From: an uncultured Kocuria sp.
GTDB lineage: Bacteria; Actinomycetota; Actinomycetes; Actinomycetales; Micrococcaceae
Reading direction: 5' to 3'
Assembly (NCBI RefSeq): GCF_947500125.1
Contig: NZ_CANMRA010000002.1
Span: 1-64,000 of the forward strand
DNA length: 64,000 nucleotides
Shown here: piece after piece, positions 45,743-54,225 of the stretch
Position numbering within the stretch: the first letter of the stretch is position 1
How the letters are laid out: each line of letters opens with the position of its first letter
The notes under the pieces: generated by a model
What the model was told of the DNA's origin: nothing
Databases searched by the model: none
What the model saw: only the letters and a program-made list of their open reading frames with translations
Program-made: the position numbers and the translations under genes

Positions 45743-45760
45743 TCGTGATTAGCATCACGA
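45743..45760 (+). promoter_or_regulatory. palindromic operator over the M14 peptidase -10 box
   Basis: TCGTGATTAGCATCACGA has perfect 7-bp arms around TAGC and overlaps TAGCAT (45750-45755), the likely -10 box for the peptidase gene; GTGACG lies 18 bases upstream. A regulator bound here would block transcription. The rest of the 348-base serA-peptidase gap is GC-rich spacer with no other clear signal. Confidence 0.5.
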
Positions 45761-45832
45761 GCACCCCCGCTCCGGCGCGGCCCACCGCAGGGCCGGGCCG
45801 GCCGCACCGCTCACCCCCCGGAGGACCAGCAC

Positions 45833-47035
45833 GTGATCCCTCAGCACCGCGATCCCGCGACCCCCAGCCCCGCGACCCCCCGTCCCCCGCACCGCCCGCG
45901 CCGCCGGATCGCGGCGGCGCTCGCCCTCGCCGCCGCCCTTCCGCTCGGCGCCGCGGCGCCCGCCGCGGCGGAGGCCAACTTCCCCTCGACCGAGGGGCGG
46001 ACCAGCACCTCGAGCATCCTGACCCCCGATGACGTGGTGCAGGAGCTGCAGAAGCTCGAGCGGACCAGCCGCTACGGCGTGGACGCCTTCACCCTGGCGG
46101 AGGCCGGGATGGAGACGAGCACCTCCGAGCAGGGCCGGGACCTGTGGGTCGCGACCGTCGGCTCCGGACCGGAGCACGTGTGGCTCCAGGGCCGCATCCA
46201 CGTCAACGAGCCCTACGGCACCGACGCCCTGCTGACCCTGCTCAAGGATCTCGGCACCAACGGCTCGGCCGAGTACGAGCTGCTGCGCTCGACGTTCACC
46301 TTCCACGTCATCCCCATGTACAACCCGGACGGCGCCGAGGCCAACATCCGGCACACCGTCCTGTGGGACCGGGTCTCCGGCGGGCCGGAGGGGGGCGCGC
46401 CGCAGCGCATCGACCTCAACCGCGACTGGACGGCCGAGGGCTTCGCCGCCGACGAGTCCCGCGCGTTCTACGAATACTGGACGACCGTCGACCCGGCCTG
46501 GGGCGTGGACATCCACCACCAGGGCCTCAAGCAGGAGTACGGGACCGGCGACGACGTCACCCTCTCGCTCGGCATCTCCCTCGCCCCCGGCGGCCCGACC
46601 CTGCCGGGGCTCGAGGGCGGAGCCTACGACCGGCTCACCCGGCAGATGAACGTGCACGTCTACGACGAGCTCGCGAAGTACGGCTCCATCAACATCGACC
46701 GCTACCAGGTCGGCGGCAGCTACGAGATCGACATCAAGGGCGGCGTCGTCTCGGCGATGATGCTCGGCCTGGACCACGACGGGCTCAACCCCGAGGGCCA
46801 CTCCCACCCGGTCGTGTTCTTCGAGACCTCGGGCAACTCCTCGGAGGGCAGCCTCGGCCAGAAGGCCCGCGGCAAGAGCGTGCGGCAGAACGTGCTCGCC
46901 CTGGAGGAGCTGCTGCTGGGCCTGGCCACCGGCGAGGTCCAGCAGGAGGACCCGGAGCGCTGGGCGGAGATCCCGCACGCGCCGGTCACCGGCTACCAGA
47001 CCGACTACGCGGGCATCCTCCCGGTCGGCGGCTGA
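45833..47035 (+). CDS. secreted M14 family zinc carboxypeptidase
   Basis: This 400-residue protein starts at GTG 45833 after GGAGGA. A long basic N region with RRR precedes a hydrophobic core and an APAAAEA cleavage region (about 25-48), possibly a Tat-type signal. Zinc ligands are His123 and Glu126 (HVNEPYG) and His228 (DIHHQ). Asn196-Arg197 (NRDW) binds substrate and Glu331 (FFETSG) is the catalytic base. It would trim peptides outside the cell. The insertion between NRDW and DIHHQ is short, typical of bacterial M14 members. Confidence 0.92.
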   Translation: MIPQHRDPATPSPATPRPPHRPRRRIAAALALAAALPLGAAAPAAAEANFPSTEGRTSTSSILTPDDVVQELQKLERTSRYGVDAFTLAEAGMETSTSEQGRDLWVATVGSGPEHVWLQGRIHVNEPYGTDALLTLLKDLGTNGSAEYELLRSTFTFHVIPMYNPDGAEANIRHTVLWDRVSGGPEGGAPQRIDLNRDWTAEGFAADESRAFYEYWTTVDPAWGVDIHHQGLKQEYGTGDDVTLSLGISLAPGGPTLPGLEGGAYDRLTRQMNVHVYDELAKYGSINIDRYQVGGSYEIDIKGGVVSAMMLGLDHDGLNPEGHSHPVVFFETSGNSSEGSLGQKARGKSVRQNVLALEELLLGLATGEVQQEDPERWAEIPHAPVTGYQTDYAGILPVGG

Positions 47036-47088
47036 GTCCGGTCGCCGAGGACCTCCCGGGGGCGGCGGCGACCCGGGGGCACGAAAAA

Positions 47089-47125
47089 GGCGAAGCGGGA
47101 CATCCACCGGATGTCCCGCTTCGCC
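47089..47125 (-). terminator. tRNA-Leu terminator, usable in both directions
   Basis: A perfect 17-bp stem (47089-47105 with 47109-47125, ACC loop) lies directly after the tRNA 3' end. It is followed on the minus strand by TTTTTC. It can also stop plus-strand transcripts from the M14 gene. Confidence 0.85.
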
Positions 47126-47132
47126 TGTGCGG

Positions 47133-47216
47133 TGCGCGAGGGGGGAGTTGAACCCCCACGCCCTTTCGGGCACACGGACCTGAACCGTGCGCGTCTGCCT
47201 ATTCCGCCACTCGCGC
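47133..47216 (-). tRNA. tRNA-Leu(CAG)
   Basis: The 84-base minus-strand sequence folds as a class II tRNA. The acceptor is GCGCGAG/CTCGCGC with discriminator A. The anticodon stem CACGG/CCGTG holds loop TTCAGGT, giving anticodon CAG. A long variable arm GCCCGAAAGGGC and T arm GGGGGTTCAACTCCCCC complete it. The 3' CCA is not encoded. It reads the CUG codon, the dominant Leu codon here. Confidence 0.95.
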
Positions 47217-47223
47217 TCGTCGA

Positions 47224-47245
47224 CCACAGCGGCGGACCGCTGTGG
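47224..47245 (-). other. hairpin in the tRNA-Leu 5' leader
   Basis: CCACAGCGG and CCGCTGTGG form perfect 9-bp arms around a 4-base loop, 8 bases before the mature tRNA 5' end and after the promoter. It would be part of the precursor leader removed by RNase P. Confidence 0.6.
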
Positions 47246-47257
47246 GCAACGACGACA

Positions 47258-47287
47258 ATCCTACCCACACTCGTCCCCGTTGGCCAA
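47258..47287 (-). promoter_or_regulatory. tRNA-Leu promoter
   Basis: On the minus strand TTGGCC (47287-47282) and TAGGAT (47263-47258) are separated by 18 bases, a strong match to the actinobacterial consensus. The -10 lies 41 bases before the tRNA. Confidence 0.7.
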
Positions 47288-47362
47288 TCGTGGTCCCGGG
47301 CGCGCGCCAGTAGGCTTGCCGCATCCCGGCCAGGGACGGACGACAGCACACAGGGGGCAGGG

Positions 47363-48220
47363 ATGGAACCGGACGACGCGAACCTCGAGGAGAAGCGCAA
47401 GGAGCTCGGCCGGACGGACGAACCGCTCGAGGACGAACTCGTCGAAGAGTTCGACAACACCGTCACCGAGGGTGCGGAACGCCTGACCCGCACGTGGCGG
47501 GCGCTGGTCATCACCGGGCTGTTCGGCGGCATCGACGTGGGCGTGGGCATCCTCGCCTACCTGGCGGTCAAGGAGGCCACGGGCTCCGACCTGCTGGCCG
47601 GGGCCGCGTTCGGCTTCGGGCTGCTCGCCCTCCAGCTCGCCCACTCGGAGCTGTTCACGGAGAACTTCCTGGTGCCCATCTACGCCGTCGTCTCCCGGCA
47701 CAGCACCTGGCTGCAGCTGGGACGCTTCTGGACGGTGACCCTGCTGACCAACCTCCTGGGCGGATGGCTGTTCACCTGGTTCGTGGTGGCGGGGTTCCCG
47801 CAGTTCCACGACACCCTGGAGAAGTCGGCGAGGCAGTACCTGGAGGGCGGGCTGACACTGGAGTCGGCCGCCCTGGCGCTGCTGGCCGGCAGCACCATCA
47901 CGCTCGGCACGCGGATGGCCCAAGGCTCGGGCAGCGAGGTGGTGCACACCTTCATCGCGCTCATCGACGGCCTGCTGGTCGTCGGCCTGGGCATGCTGCA
48001 CGGAGCGCTGAACTCGGCCATCATCTTCGGGGCGATGCACGCGGGCGCGGACATCTCCTACACGGAGTGGCTGCTGTGGATGCTGTGGGTCATCCCGCTG
48101 AACATGGTCGGCGGGCTCGTCGTCATCACCCTGCCGCGGCTCGTCCGCACGCTCGAGCTGATCAAGAAGGAGCGCGCGAAGCAGAACCGCCGGCACGCCG
48201 AGGACGGACGGGTGGTCTGA
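47363..48220 (+). CDS. formate/nitrite transporter (FNT) family channel
   Basis: This 285-residue protein has an acidic N-terminal tail of ~45 residues and six hydrophobic segments. FNT-like features are LFGGIDVGVGILAYLAV, AHSELFTENFLVP and LLGGWLF, and a GTRMAQGSG turn. FNT channels pass small anions such as formate, nitrite or hydrosulfide. The closer YfdC-like subgroup, with this long acidic tail, is less well characterised, so the substrate is open. A TAGGCT box is at 47311-47316. It ends 4 bases from the convergent gene. Confidence 0.85.
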   Translation: MEPDDANLEEKRKELGRTDEPLEDELVEEFDNTVTEGAERLTRTWRALVITGLFGGIDVGVGILAYLAVKEATGSDLLAGAAFGFGLLALQLAHSELFTENFLVPIYAVVSRHSTWLQLGRFWTVTLLTNLLGGWLFTWFVVAGFPQFHDTLEKSARQYLEGGLTLESAALALLAGSTITLGTRMAQGSGSEVVHTFIALIDGLLVVGLGMLHGALNSAIIFGAMHAGADISYTEWLLWMLWVIPLNMVGGLVVITLPRLVRTLELIKKERAKQNRRHAEDGRVV

Positions 48221-48224
48221 GGGC

Positions 48225-49007
48225 TCAGCCGACCACGAGCCCCGTGGTCAGGGCGAACGACCCCCACAGGCCCGTCAGGGCGAAGAGGGTGATCGGGGCG
48301 AGCAGCGCGATCTCCGCGGCCGATCCGGCGTTGCCGATCAGCGGCACCGTGAGGAAGGAGCGGTTCTTGTACACCGACCGGGGCAGGGGCAGGGGCATGT
48401 GCAGCGGGTAGAGCAGGTGGATCCCGCGCGTGGTCACCAGGTCCCCGGCGAGGTGGGCGACCACCCCGGTGGCCACGGCCGCCGGGAACCACCACTCGTG
48501 CGCGGGCGGGTGCAGCCCCACGACGACGCCCAGCCCGATCCCCACGACCCAGTTGAGCTTCGCGACCCGGTCCGGCACGAAGGCGAGCACCTGCACCGCG
48601 AAGGCGATGAGCAGCACGGACATCACCGCGGCGAGCGGCCACACCCAGCCGAGGCCCTCCACCGGGATCCCGATCTTCTGCGCCGCGGCCGCCAGCGCGG
48701 TGAACACCGCCACCCCCAGCACGGAGTGGGTGCCCCGCCGGTGGCCGCCGGCGAGCCGGCAGATCCCGCGCGCCAACCAGCTGGACAGCGGGCGCAGGGA
48801 CCGGGCCACGGTCCCGTCCGGGTGGTCGAGGTCCGGGAGCAGCGCCGCCCCGGCGGTGACGAGCGCGCCGGTGAGCACACCGGTGTCGCCGACGTCCAGG
48901 ACCCCCCAGCCGATCGGGACGGTGAGGTCCTGCAGGTGCAGCTGGTAGTCGGCGGTCAGCGCCACCCACGCGGCCGCCCCGCAGGCCGCATGGCTCGGTC
49001 CCATCAT
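48225..49007 (-). CDS. YdjM/DUF457-like membrane-bound metal-dependent hydrolase
   Basis: This 260-residue membrane protein begins MMGPSHAACGAAAW with the family's early His. LLPDLDHPDGTVAR and GHRRGTHSVLGV carry the conserved Asp and His ligands, and HLAGDLVTTRGIHLLYP comes later. About six hydrophobic helices separate them. The family is described as inner-membrane metal-dependent hydrolases; the substrate is unknown. A TAGGGT -10-like box lies about 60 bases upstream. The 176 bases between this gene and 49184 hold an imperfect GGGGCCGC/GCGGCCCC hairpin (49097-49140) that may end the next gene. Confidence 0.85.
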   Translation of the reverse strand: MMGPSHAACGAAAWVALTADYQLHLQDLTVPIGWGVLDVGDTGVLTGALVTAGAALLPDLDHPDGTVARSLRPLSSWLARGICRLAGGHRRGTHSVLGVAVFTALAAAAQKIGIPVEGLGWVWPLAAVMSVLLIAFAVQVLAFVPDRVAKLNWVVGIGLGVVVGLHPPAHEWWFPAAVATGVVAHLAGDLVTTRGIHLLYPLHMPLPLPRSVYKNRSFLTVPLIGNAGSAAEIALLAPITLFALTGLWGSFALTTGLVVG

Positions 49008-49183
49008 GAGAGTGACGTCCTCCTCGGATTCCCGGTTCCGGCGGGCCGGCCGGCCCCACCAGCGGAAACCCTAGGGTCCGGCCCGGACAGCACAACGGGG
49101 CCGCCCGTGCGGCGGGCCGTCCACGGGCCGCCGCGGCCCCCGGCGGCCGCCGCCGGCCGGGTGCTCCTCCCGCCCGGACCGCG

Positions 49184-49471
49184 TCAGGGGGCGGGCACGG
49201 CCCGCCACCCCTCGGAGTCCACCTCGACGACGACGGGCGCCCGCCCGCCCACGCCCCGCCGCCGCAGCGCCTCCTCGATGTCACCGGCCGGGGCGGCGAC
49301 CACGAAGGTCTCCCCGCGGAACAGGTCGGCGGAGTCCTCGACGAGCGACATCAGCTCCTCGGCGCCACGGGCCGCGAACCGCTCGGCCACGCGCAGGCGG
49401 GCGGTCCACGGCGGGGGAGGGGCGGCGTCGTCGAGGAGGACGGCGGTGGCCGGGCACTGCAGGTCGGTCAT
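49184..49471 (-). CDS. small hypothetical protein
   Basis: This 95-residue soluble protein with no recognised domain has a mixed alpha/beta-looking sequence (FVVAAPAGDIEEALRRRG, PVVVEVDSEGW). It starts 6 bases after the stop of the YdcF-like gene on the same strand, which is the main support for it being real. No function can be proposed. Confidence 0.55.
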   Translation of the reverse strand: MTDLQCPATAVLLDDAAPPPPWTARLRVAERFAARGAEELMSLVEDSADLFRGETFVVAAPAGDIEEALRRRGVGGRAPVVVEVDSEGWRAVPAP

Positions 49472-49477
49472 GGCCGG

Positions 49478-50113
49478 TCAGTCCACGGTCTTCGGCCGCC
49501 ACGGCAGCTGCTGGTCGCAGCCGGGGGTGAGCCAGGCCTTCACGAAGCCGCCGGACTGGTAGACGAACTCCCGCAGCAGGCCGCGCGGGACGTCCGGGTA
49601 GTCGAAGGAGAGCACGTCCAGCTCCCCGGTGTAGCAGCGTCCCAGCAGCAGGCGGGACCGGGCGACGTGCTGGCGGTACGTGAGCACGCTGACGTGGTCC
49701 CACCCCCGCTGCTCGCTGAGCGCGCGCAGCTCCATCGCCTCGCCCTGGGTGGTCGAGGGGTCGGGCCGGAAGCAGATCACCTCGTAGTCCTGCTCGCCGT
49801 CCCCAGAGCAGGTCTGCGCGGCCCGCGCGTAGTACACCCTCCCCGAGGCGTCGCCGAGGTCCCGGCTCCCGGGGTTCGCCACGACCAGCACCGGCGCCAG
49901 CCCGGCGTCCATGAGCCGCAGCGCCTCGGCCATGCGGGTCCGGTCCGGAGGACCCAGGACGAGGAGGGCGTCCGAGCGCGCCGGGGCGTCGGCCCGGGGG
50001 TGCTGGAGCACGGCCCAGCCGGCGATCAGCCAGACCAGCCCCAGCGCGAGCACCGGGACGAGGATCCAGGCCGTCCACGCGGTGCGGCGGGTGGTGCGGG
50101 CACTTCGGGGCAT
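49478..50113 (-). CDS. YdcF/ElyC-like DUF218 membrane protein
   Basis: This 211-residue protein has one N-terminal membrane helix (about 13-35, TAWILVPVLALGLVWLIAGW). A DUF218 domain follows: DALLVLGPP, RMAEALRLMDAGLAPVLVVANPG, and a later STTQGEAMELRAL and YRQHVARSRLLLGRCY. ElyC-type members influence envelope precursor use; the exact reaction is unknown. ATG 50113, with GAGGAG 9 bases before it, is chosen; an in-frame ATG at 50176 would add 21 low-complexity residues. Confidence 0.83.
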   Translation of the reverse strand: MPRSARTTRRTAWTAWILVPVLALGLVWLIAGWAVLQHPRADAPARSDALLVLGPPDRTRMAEALRLMDAGLAPVLVVANPGSRDLGDASGRVYYARAAQTCSGDGEQDYEVICFRPDPSTTQGEAMELRALSEQRGWDHVSVLTYRQHVARSRLLLGRCYTGELDVLSFDYPDVPRGLLREFVYQSGGFVKAWLTPGCDQQLPWRPKTVD

Positions 50114-50324
50114 CGCGCCGCTCCTCGCCGGTCGTCGGTCGTCGGTCGCCGGGACAGGGGCCGGACCAGCCGACATTGTCGCACCCGTGGCTGGGCGCGG
50201 GCGCCGTGTGACGGGACGGCGCCGCCGGGACGGGGTGGCACGGGCCTACGATGTAGGACGCCGGTGCCGTGCGCGCGGGCGTGCCGCGCGCACCCGAGCT
50301 CGACGACCGAGGAGGACGGACCGC

Positions 50325-50798
50325 ATGACGGTGGAGGACCAGTCCGGCGTGCTGTGCCGGGTGCCCATGCGCTGGGGCGACATGGACCCGTACGGGCACG
50401 TGAACAACGTGGAGGTCGTGCGGCTGCTCGAGGAGGCGCGGATCGCGGCCCTGGGCGTGCCCGTGGGCACCGGCGACCAGGTGGAGCCCCCGCTGATCGA
50501 CTTCTTCTCCGCGCTGCCGGAGGGCACCCAGGCGCTGATCACCGAGAACCGGATCAAGTACCTCCGCCCCCTCGAGTACCGCAACACCCCGGTGGAGGTG
50601 CGGGTGTGGGTCGTCTCGGCCCGCGGCGGGGCGCTGACGCTGGGCTTCGAGATCACCGACGTGGTCTCGCGCCGGGCGTGCGTGCGGGCCGAGACCCAGC
50701 TGGCGTTCTTCGTGCCCGCCACGGGGACGGTGCTGCGCATCTCGGCGGAGCAGCAGCAGCTCCTCGCCCCCCACGCCGGCCCGCGCGTCTTCCGCTGA
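50325..50798 (+). CDS. acyl-CoA thioesterase, 4HBT hotdog family
   Basis: This 157-residue hotdog-fold protein has the catalytic signature RWGDMDPYGHVNN, with the active Asp at the start of the long helix, and IKYLRPLEYRNTPVEVRVWV in the sheet. It hydrolyses acyl-CoA thioesters, acyl length unknown. GGAGGAC precedes the ATG, and a TACGAT box lies about 75 bases upstream. It ends 10 bases from the convergent dehydratase gene. Confidence 0.92.
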   Translation: MTVEDQSGVLCRVPMRWGDMDPYGHVNNVEVVRLLEEARIAALGVPVGTGDQVEPPLIDFFSALPEGTQALITENRIKYLRPLEYRNTPVEVRVWVVSARGGALTLGFEITDVVSRRACVRAETQLAFFVPATGTVLRISAEQQQLLAPHAGPRVFR

Positions 50799-50808
50799 CC
50801 CGCCCCGC

Positions 50809-52674
50809 TCAGGCCTCCGTGCGCGCCCGGTGGGCCGCCTGCGAGCGCCGGTACTGCGCCGCGAGGCGGACCGGGGCGTTGGGCGCGCCGAAGCCGGAGT
50901 ACCCGTTGCGGCGCTCGACCACCTCGAAGAACACCGTGCCCAGGGTCTCCGTGTAGAAGTGCAGGAACTCGCCCTCCGCGTCCCGGTCGTAGAGCAGGTG
51001 CAGCTCCTGCAGGGCGGCCACGAACCCGGCGTCGAGGTCGAAGCGGGCGTCGAGGTCCTCGTAGTAGTTCTGCGGCACGGGCAGGAACCGCAGCCCGCGC
51101 CGGCGTGCCCGCCGGGCCACGGCGAAGACGTCCGTGCAGGACAGCGCCACGTGCTCGGGGTAGGCCGCACCCACGAAGGAGCCCTGCTCGGCGGCCGTCG
51201 GGGCCACGTTGAGCGGCATCCGCACCGCGCCGTTGGCCGAGCGCATCACCTGGCTGCGCACCAGCCCCGAGGGGCCGGGGACGTCCTGCGAGGCCTGCGC
51301 CTCGAGGGCGAGCACGGAGGTGTAGAACAGGACGGCCTCGTCGTAGTGCTGCCAGGGCTGGGCCATGTTGAGGTGGTCCACCCCGGTCACCAGGGCGCCG
51401 GTCTCGAGCTCGTCGTCCGCGCCGAACTCGCCCAGCCAGACCGGGACCCCGTCCGCCGTGCGCTCGCAGAAGAAGATCTCCGTGCCGTCCGGGGCGAACA
51501 CGCCGCGCAGCACCTGCTCGCCGGGGCCCTGGGAGCGCGGCACGGGCAGGGCCTTGAGCCGGGCGGCCCGCTCGACGGCGGCGGCCGGGTCCGCGACGTC
51601 GAAGCCGAGCGCGGCGACCTCGGTGGGGGAGCCCTCCGGGACGGCGTCGTTGACGACGACGCGCACCGGTCCCTGCACCCAGACCTGCACGTTCTCCTTG
51701 GACTGGTGGTGCCCGCCCAGGGCGAAGCCGAGCTGGTGCAGGAGGCGGGTGGTCTCGCCGAGCCGTCCGGTGCGGATCTCCACGAAGTCGTAGCCGCTGG
51801 GCTCCTCCACCGCGGGCAGCGCCTGGAGCTCGAGCGTGTCCCGGGTCCGCCCGCCGGCCAGGGCCCGCCGGGTCTGGTCCTCGAGCCAGCGCAGGGAGCG
51901 CAGCCCGTCCACGGCCGTGCGGTTGACGTCGGCCTGACGGAAGGCGTCGTTGAAGATCTCCAGGGACACCGGCCCGTCATAGCCCGCGCGGACCAGGTGG
52001 GACATGAACCCGACCATGTCGAAGTCGCCCTCCCCGGGGAACACCCGGTGGTGGCGGGACCAGGACAGCACGTCCAGGCTGAGCAGCGGGGCGTCGGCCA
52101 GCTGGACGAAGAAGATCTTCTCCGCCGCGATGCCCTCGATCGGCGCCGGGTCCCAGACGCGGGAGAGGATGTGGAAGCTGTCGAGACAGGTCCCCACGCT
52201 CGGGTGGTCGGCGAGGTCCACGATCCGCTGGGCGTGCTCGAAGTCGTCGACGAACTTCCCCCAGGCCAGCGCCTCGTAGGCGAGCCGCACCCCGTGGCGG
52301 GCGGCGAGCTCGCCGAGCTGCCGCAGCTGCCCGGCCACGACCTCGTCGTCGTCGATCTCCGCCGTGGCCACGTTGGAGCACACGAGCACGGTCCGCACGC
52401 CGAGCCGGTCCATCAGCCGGAACTTGGCCTCGGCGCGCCGCAGGTTCGCGGCGAGCCGCTCCGGGCCCACGGCCTCGAAGTCCCGGAAGGGCTGATAGAG
52501 GTCCAGGCTCAGGCCCAGCTGCCCGGCGAGCTCCCGGATCTGCTCGGGGGAGGAGGGGGAGACGACCAGGTCCTGCTCGAACACCTCGATCCCGTCGAAG
52601 CCCGCGGCCGCGGCGGCGTGCATCTTCTCCTCGAGGGTGCCCGAGAGGCAGACCGTGGCGATCGAGGTGCGCAT
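50809..52674 (-). CDS. qsuB: 3-dehydroshikimate dehydratase fused to HPPD-like domain (QsuB/QuiC type)
   Basis: This 621-residue two-domain protein converts 3-dehydroshikimate to protocatechuate. The N-terminal sugar-phosphate-isomerase-like TIM barrel (1-275) keeps all four metal ligands expected for the dehydratase: Glu134, Asp165, Gln191 and Glu239. The C-terminal part (about 295-600) resembles 4-hydroxyphenylpyruvate dioxygenase with an intact His434, His508, Glu584 metal triad, as in QuiC1/QsuB fusions. It overlaps the stop of the MHS transporter, which fits a shikimate/quinate uptake and breakdown pair. The lack of a nearby protocatechuate ring-cleavage gene is notable. Confidence 0.9.
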   Translation of the reverse strand: MRTSIATVCLSGTLEEKMHAAAAAGFDGIEVFEQDLVVSPSSPEQIRELAGQLGLSLDLYQPFRDFEAVGPERLAANLRRAEAKFRLMDRLGVRTVLVCSNVATAEIDDDEVVAGQLRQLGELAARHGVRLAYEALAWGKFVDDFEHAQRIVDLADHPSVGTCLDSFHILSRVWDPAPIEGIAAEKIFFVQLADAPLLSLDVLSWSRHHRVFPGEGDFDMVGFMSHLVRAGYDGPVSLEIFNDAFRQADVNRTAVDGLRSLRWLEDQTRRALAGGRTRDTLELQALPAVEEPSGYDFVEIRTGRLGETTRLLHQLGFALGGHHQSKENVQVWVQGPVRVVVNDAVPEGSPTEVAALGFDVADPAAAVERAARLKALPVPRSQGPGEQVLRGVFAPDGTEIFFCERTADGVPVWLGEFGADDELETGALVTGVDHLNMAQPWQHYDEAVLFYTSVLALEAQASQDVPGPSGLVRSQVMRSANGAVRMPLNVAPTAAEQGSFVGAAYPEHVALSCTDVFAVARRARRRGLRFLPVPQNYYEDLDARFDLDAGFVAALQELHLLYDRDAEGEFLHFYTETLGTVFFEVVERRNGYSGFGAPNAPVRLAAQYRRSQAAHRARTEA

Positions 52675-54131
52675 CAGCGTCCCGCTCCGGAGACGGCCGG
52701 CTCCGCGGCGGTGCGCTCCGAGCCGTCCTGCTCCGCGGCGGTCCGCTCCCCGGTGCCGAGGGCGCGCAGCTCGGCGGCCTCGGTGCGCGTGGTGTGCAGC
52801 GCGTCGATCTCGTCGAGGGACTTCTTCGCCGTCTCCTTCGCGGTGAGCGCGGCGCCGCCGGAGATCAGGCACGCGACCGTGACGAAGACGGCCACGCCCA
52901 GCCGGTTGTCGCCGGCGGGACCGGCCACGGCGGAGGCGAGGACGGGCGCGAAGCCGCCCGAGACCGCGAAGCCGATCTGGGTGCCCAGGGCCAGCCCGGT
53001 GACGCGCACCCGCAGCGGCAGCATCTCGGCGTAGAACGAGGGCCAGATGCTGTTGGCCATCGAGTAGAAGCCCCCGGACATGACCGCGCCGAGCACGAAG
53101 ATGAGCGGCCAGTTCCCGGCGTGGACCGCCGAGAGGTAGGGGTACATCAGCACGGCGGGGCCGAGCACCCCGGCGAGGAAGACGGGCTTGCGGCCGATGC
53201 GGTCGGCGAGCACGGCCACGACCGGGATCACGACCAGGGCGACGGCGTTGGCCAGCACGGAGACCCACAGCATGGTGGAGCGGTCGAGGCCGACCACGGA
53301 GGTGGCGAAGGACAGCGACCACACCGTGAACACCACGTTGACGGTGTTGATCATGGCGGCCGCGGCGATCCGGACCACGGCGGCCCGGTGGTGCCTCAGG
53401 AGCACCCGCAGCGGGGACTCCGGCTGCTCGGCGGGCACCTCGGCGCGGGCCTCCTGGAAGGCCGGGGGCTCCTCCAGGTGGCGGCGGATCAGGTAGGCGA
53501 CCACCACGACGACGGCGGAGAGCCAGAACGGCACGCGCCAGCCCCAGCTGAACAGCGCCTCCTCCGGCAGGAGGGTGAAGGGGATGAACACGGCGGTGGC
53601 GAGCAGGGTCCCGAACTGGGTGCCCTGCAGGGTCCAGCTGGTGGTGTACGCCCGGCGGTCCTCGTCGGCGTGCTCGAGCGACATGGAGATGGCGCTCGCC
53701 TGCTCGCCCGCGGCGGACAGGCCCTGGACCACGCGGCACAGCACGAGGAGGGCCGGGGCCAGCATCCCCACCTGGTCGTAGGTCGGGAGGCACCCGACGG
53801 CGAAGGTCGCCCCGCCGATCATGAACAGGGTCAGCATGAGCACGAACTTGCGGCCGAACCGGTCCGCCAGCGGACCCATGACCAGCGCGCCCAGCGGCCG
53901 GACGATGTACGCCACGCCCACGGTGCCCATGGCGAAGAGGATGGCCACGCCGGGGGACGTCTCGGCGGGGAAGAAGAGGTGGTTGAGCACCAGGGCGGCG
54001 GCGGTGCCGTAGACCGCGAAGTCGTAGTACTCGAGGGCGCTGCCGATCCAGCTGGCCAGGGCGGCCTTGCGGGGCGTCCTGACGGACGGCGGCGGGGCCG
54101 GGGTCTCGGCGGTCGTCGCAGCTGAGCTCAT
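52674..54131 (-). CDS. MFS metabolite:H+ symporter (shikimate-type)
   Basis: This 485-residue transporter of the MHS subfamily has twelve helices. Its start region matches the family (KAALASWIGSALEYYDFAVYGTAAAL). Loop 2-3 has GPLADRFGRKFVL, and loop 8-9 has ADRIGRKPVF. Pairing with the dehydratase gene suggests uptake of shikimate, quinate or dehydroshikimate. ATG 54131 has GGAGGAC before it. The AT-rich stretch 54150-54200 upstream probably holds its promoter and the site for the (now broken) IclR regulator. Confidence 0.9.
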   Translation of the reverse strand: MSSAATTAETPAPPPSVRTPRKAALASWIGSALEYYDFAVYGTAAALVLNHLFFPAETSPGVAILFAMGTVGVAYIVRPLGALVMGPLADRFGRKFVLMLTLFMIGGATFAVGCLPTYDQVGMLAPALLVLCRVVQGLSAAGEQASAISMSLEHADEDRRAYTTSWTLQGTQFGTLLATAVFIPFTLLPEEALFSWGWRVPFWLSAVVVVVAYLIRRHLEEPPAFQEARAEVPAEQPESPLRVLLRHHRAAVVRIAAAAMINTVNVVFTVWSLSFATSVVGLDRSTMLWVSVLANAVALVVIPVVAVLADRIGRKPVFLAGVLGPAVLMYPYLSAVHAGNWPLIFVLGAVMSGGFYSMANSIWPSFYAEMLPLRVRVTGLALGTQIGFAVSGGFAPVLASAVAGPAGDNRLGVAVFVTVACLISGGAALTAKETAKKSLDEIDALHTTRTEAAELRALGTGERTAAEQDGSERTAAEPAVSGAGR

Positions 54132-54225
54132 GGGGTCCTCCGGTCCGGGCCACAACACGAGCTGACTCTCATATTGTGGAAACGACTTCTATTCTGTGAC
54201 ACATGGTCGCTGTGAGCTGGTCCAC

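Noticed and set aside
47133-47216. tRNA-Leu as an integration site for a mobile element
   Set aside because: No integrase and no direct repeat of the tRNA 3' end was found in the window.
49097-49140. Strong terminator between the DUF457-like gene and the 95-residue protein
   Set aside because: Only 8-bp arms around a 28-base loop with no T run; too weak to list as a separate feature.
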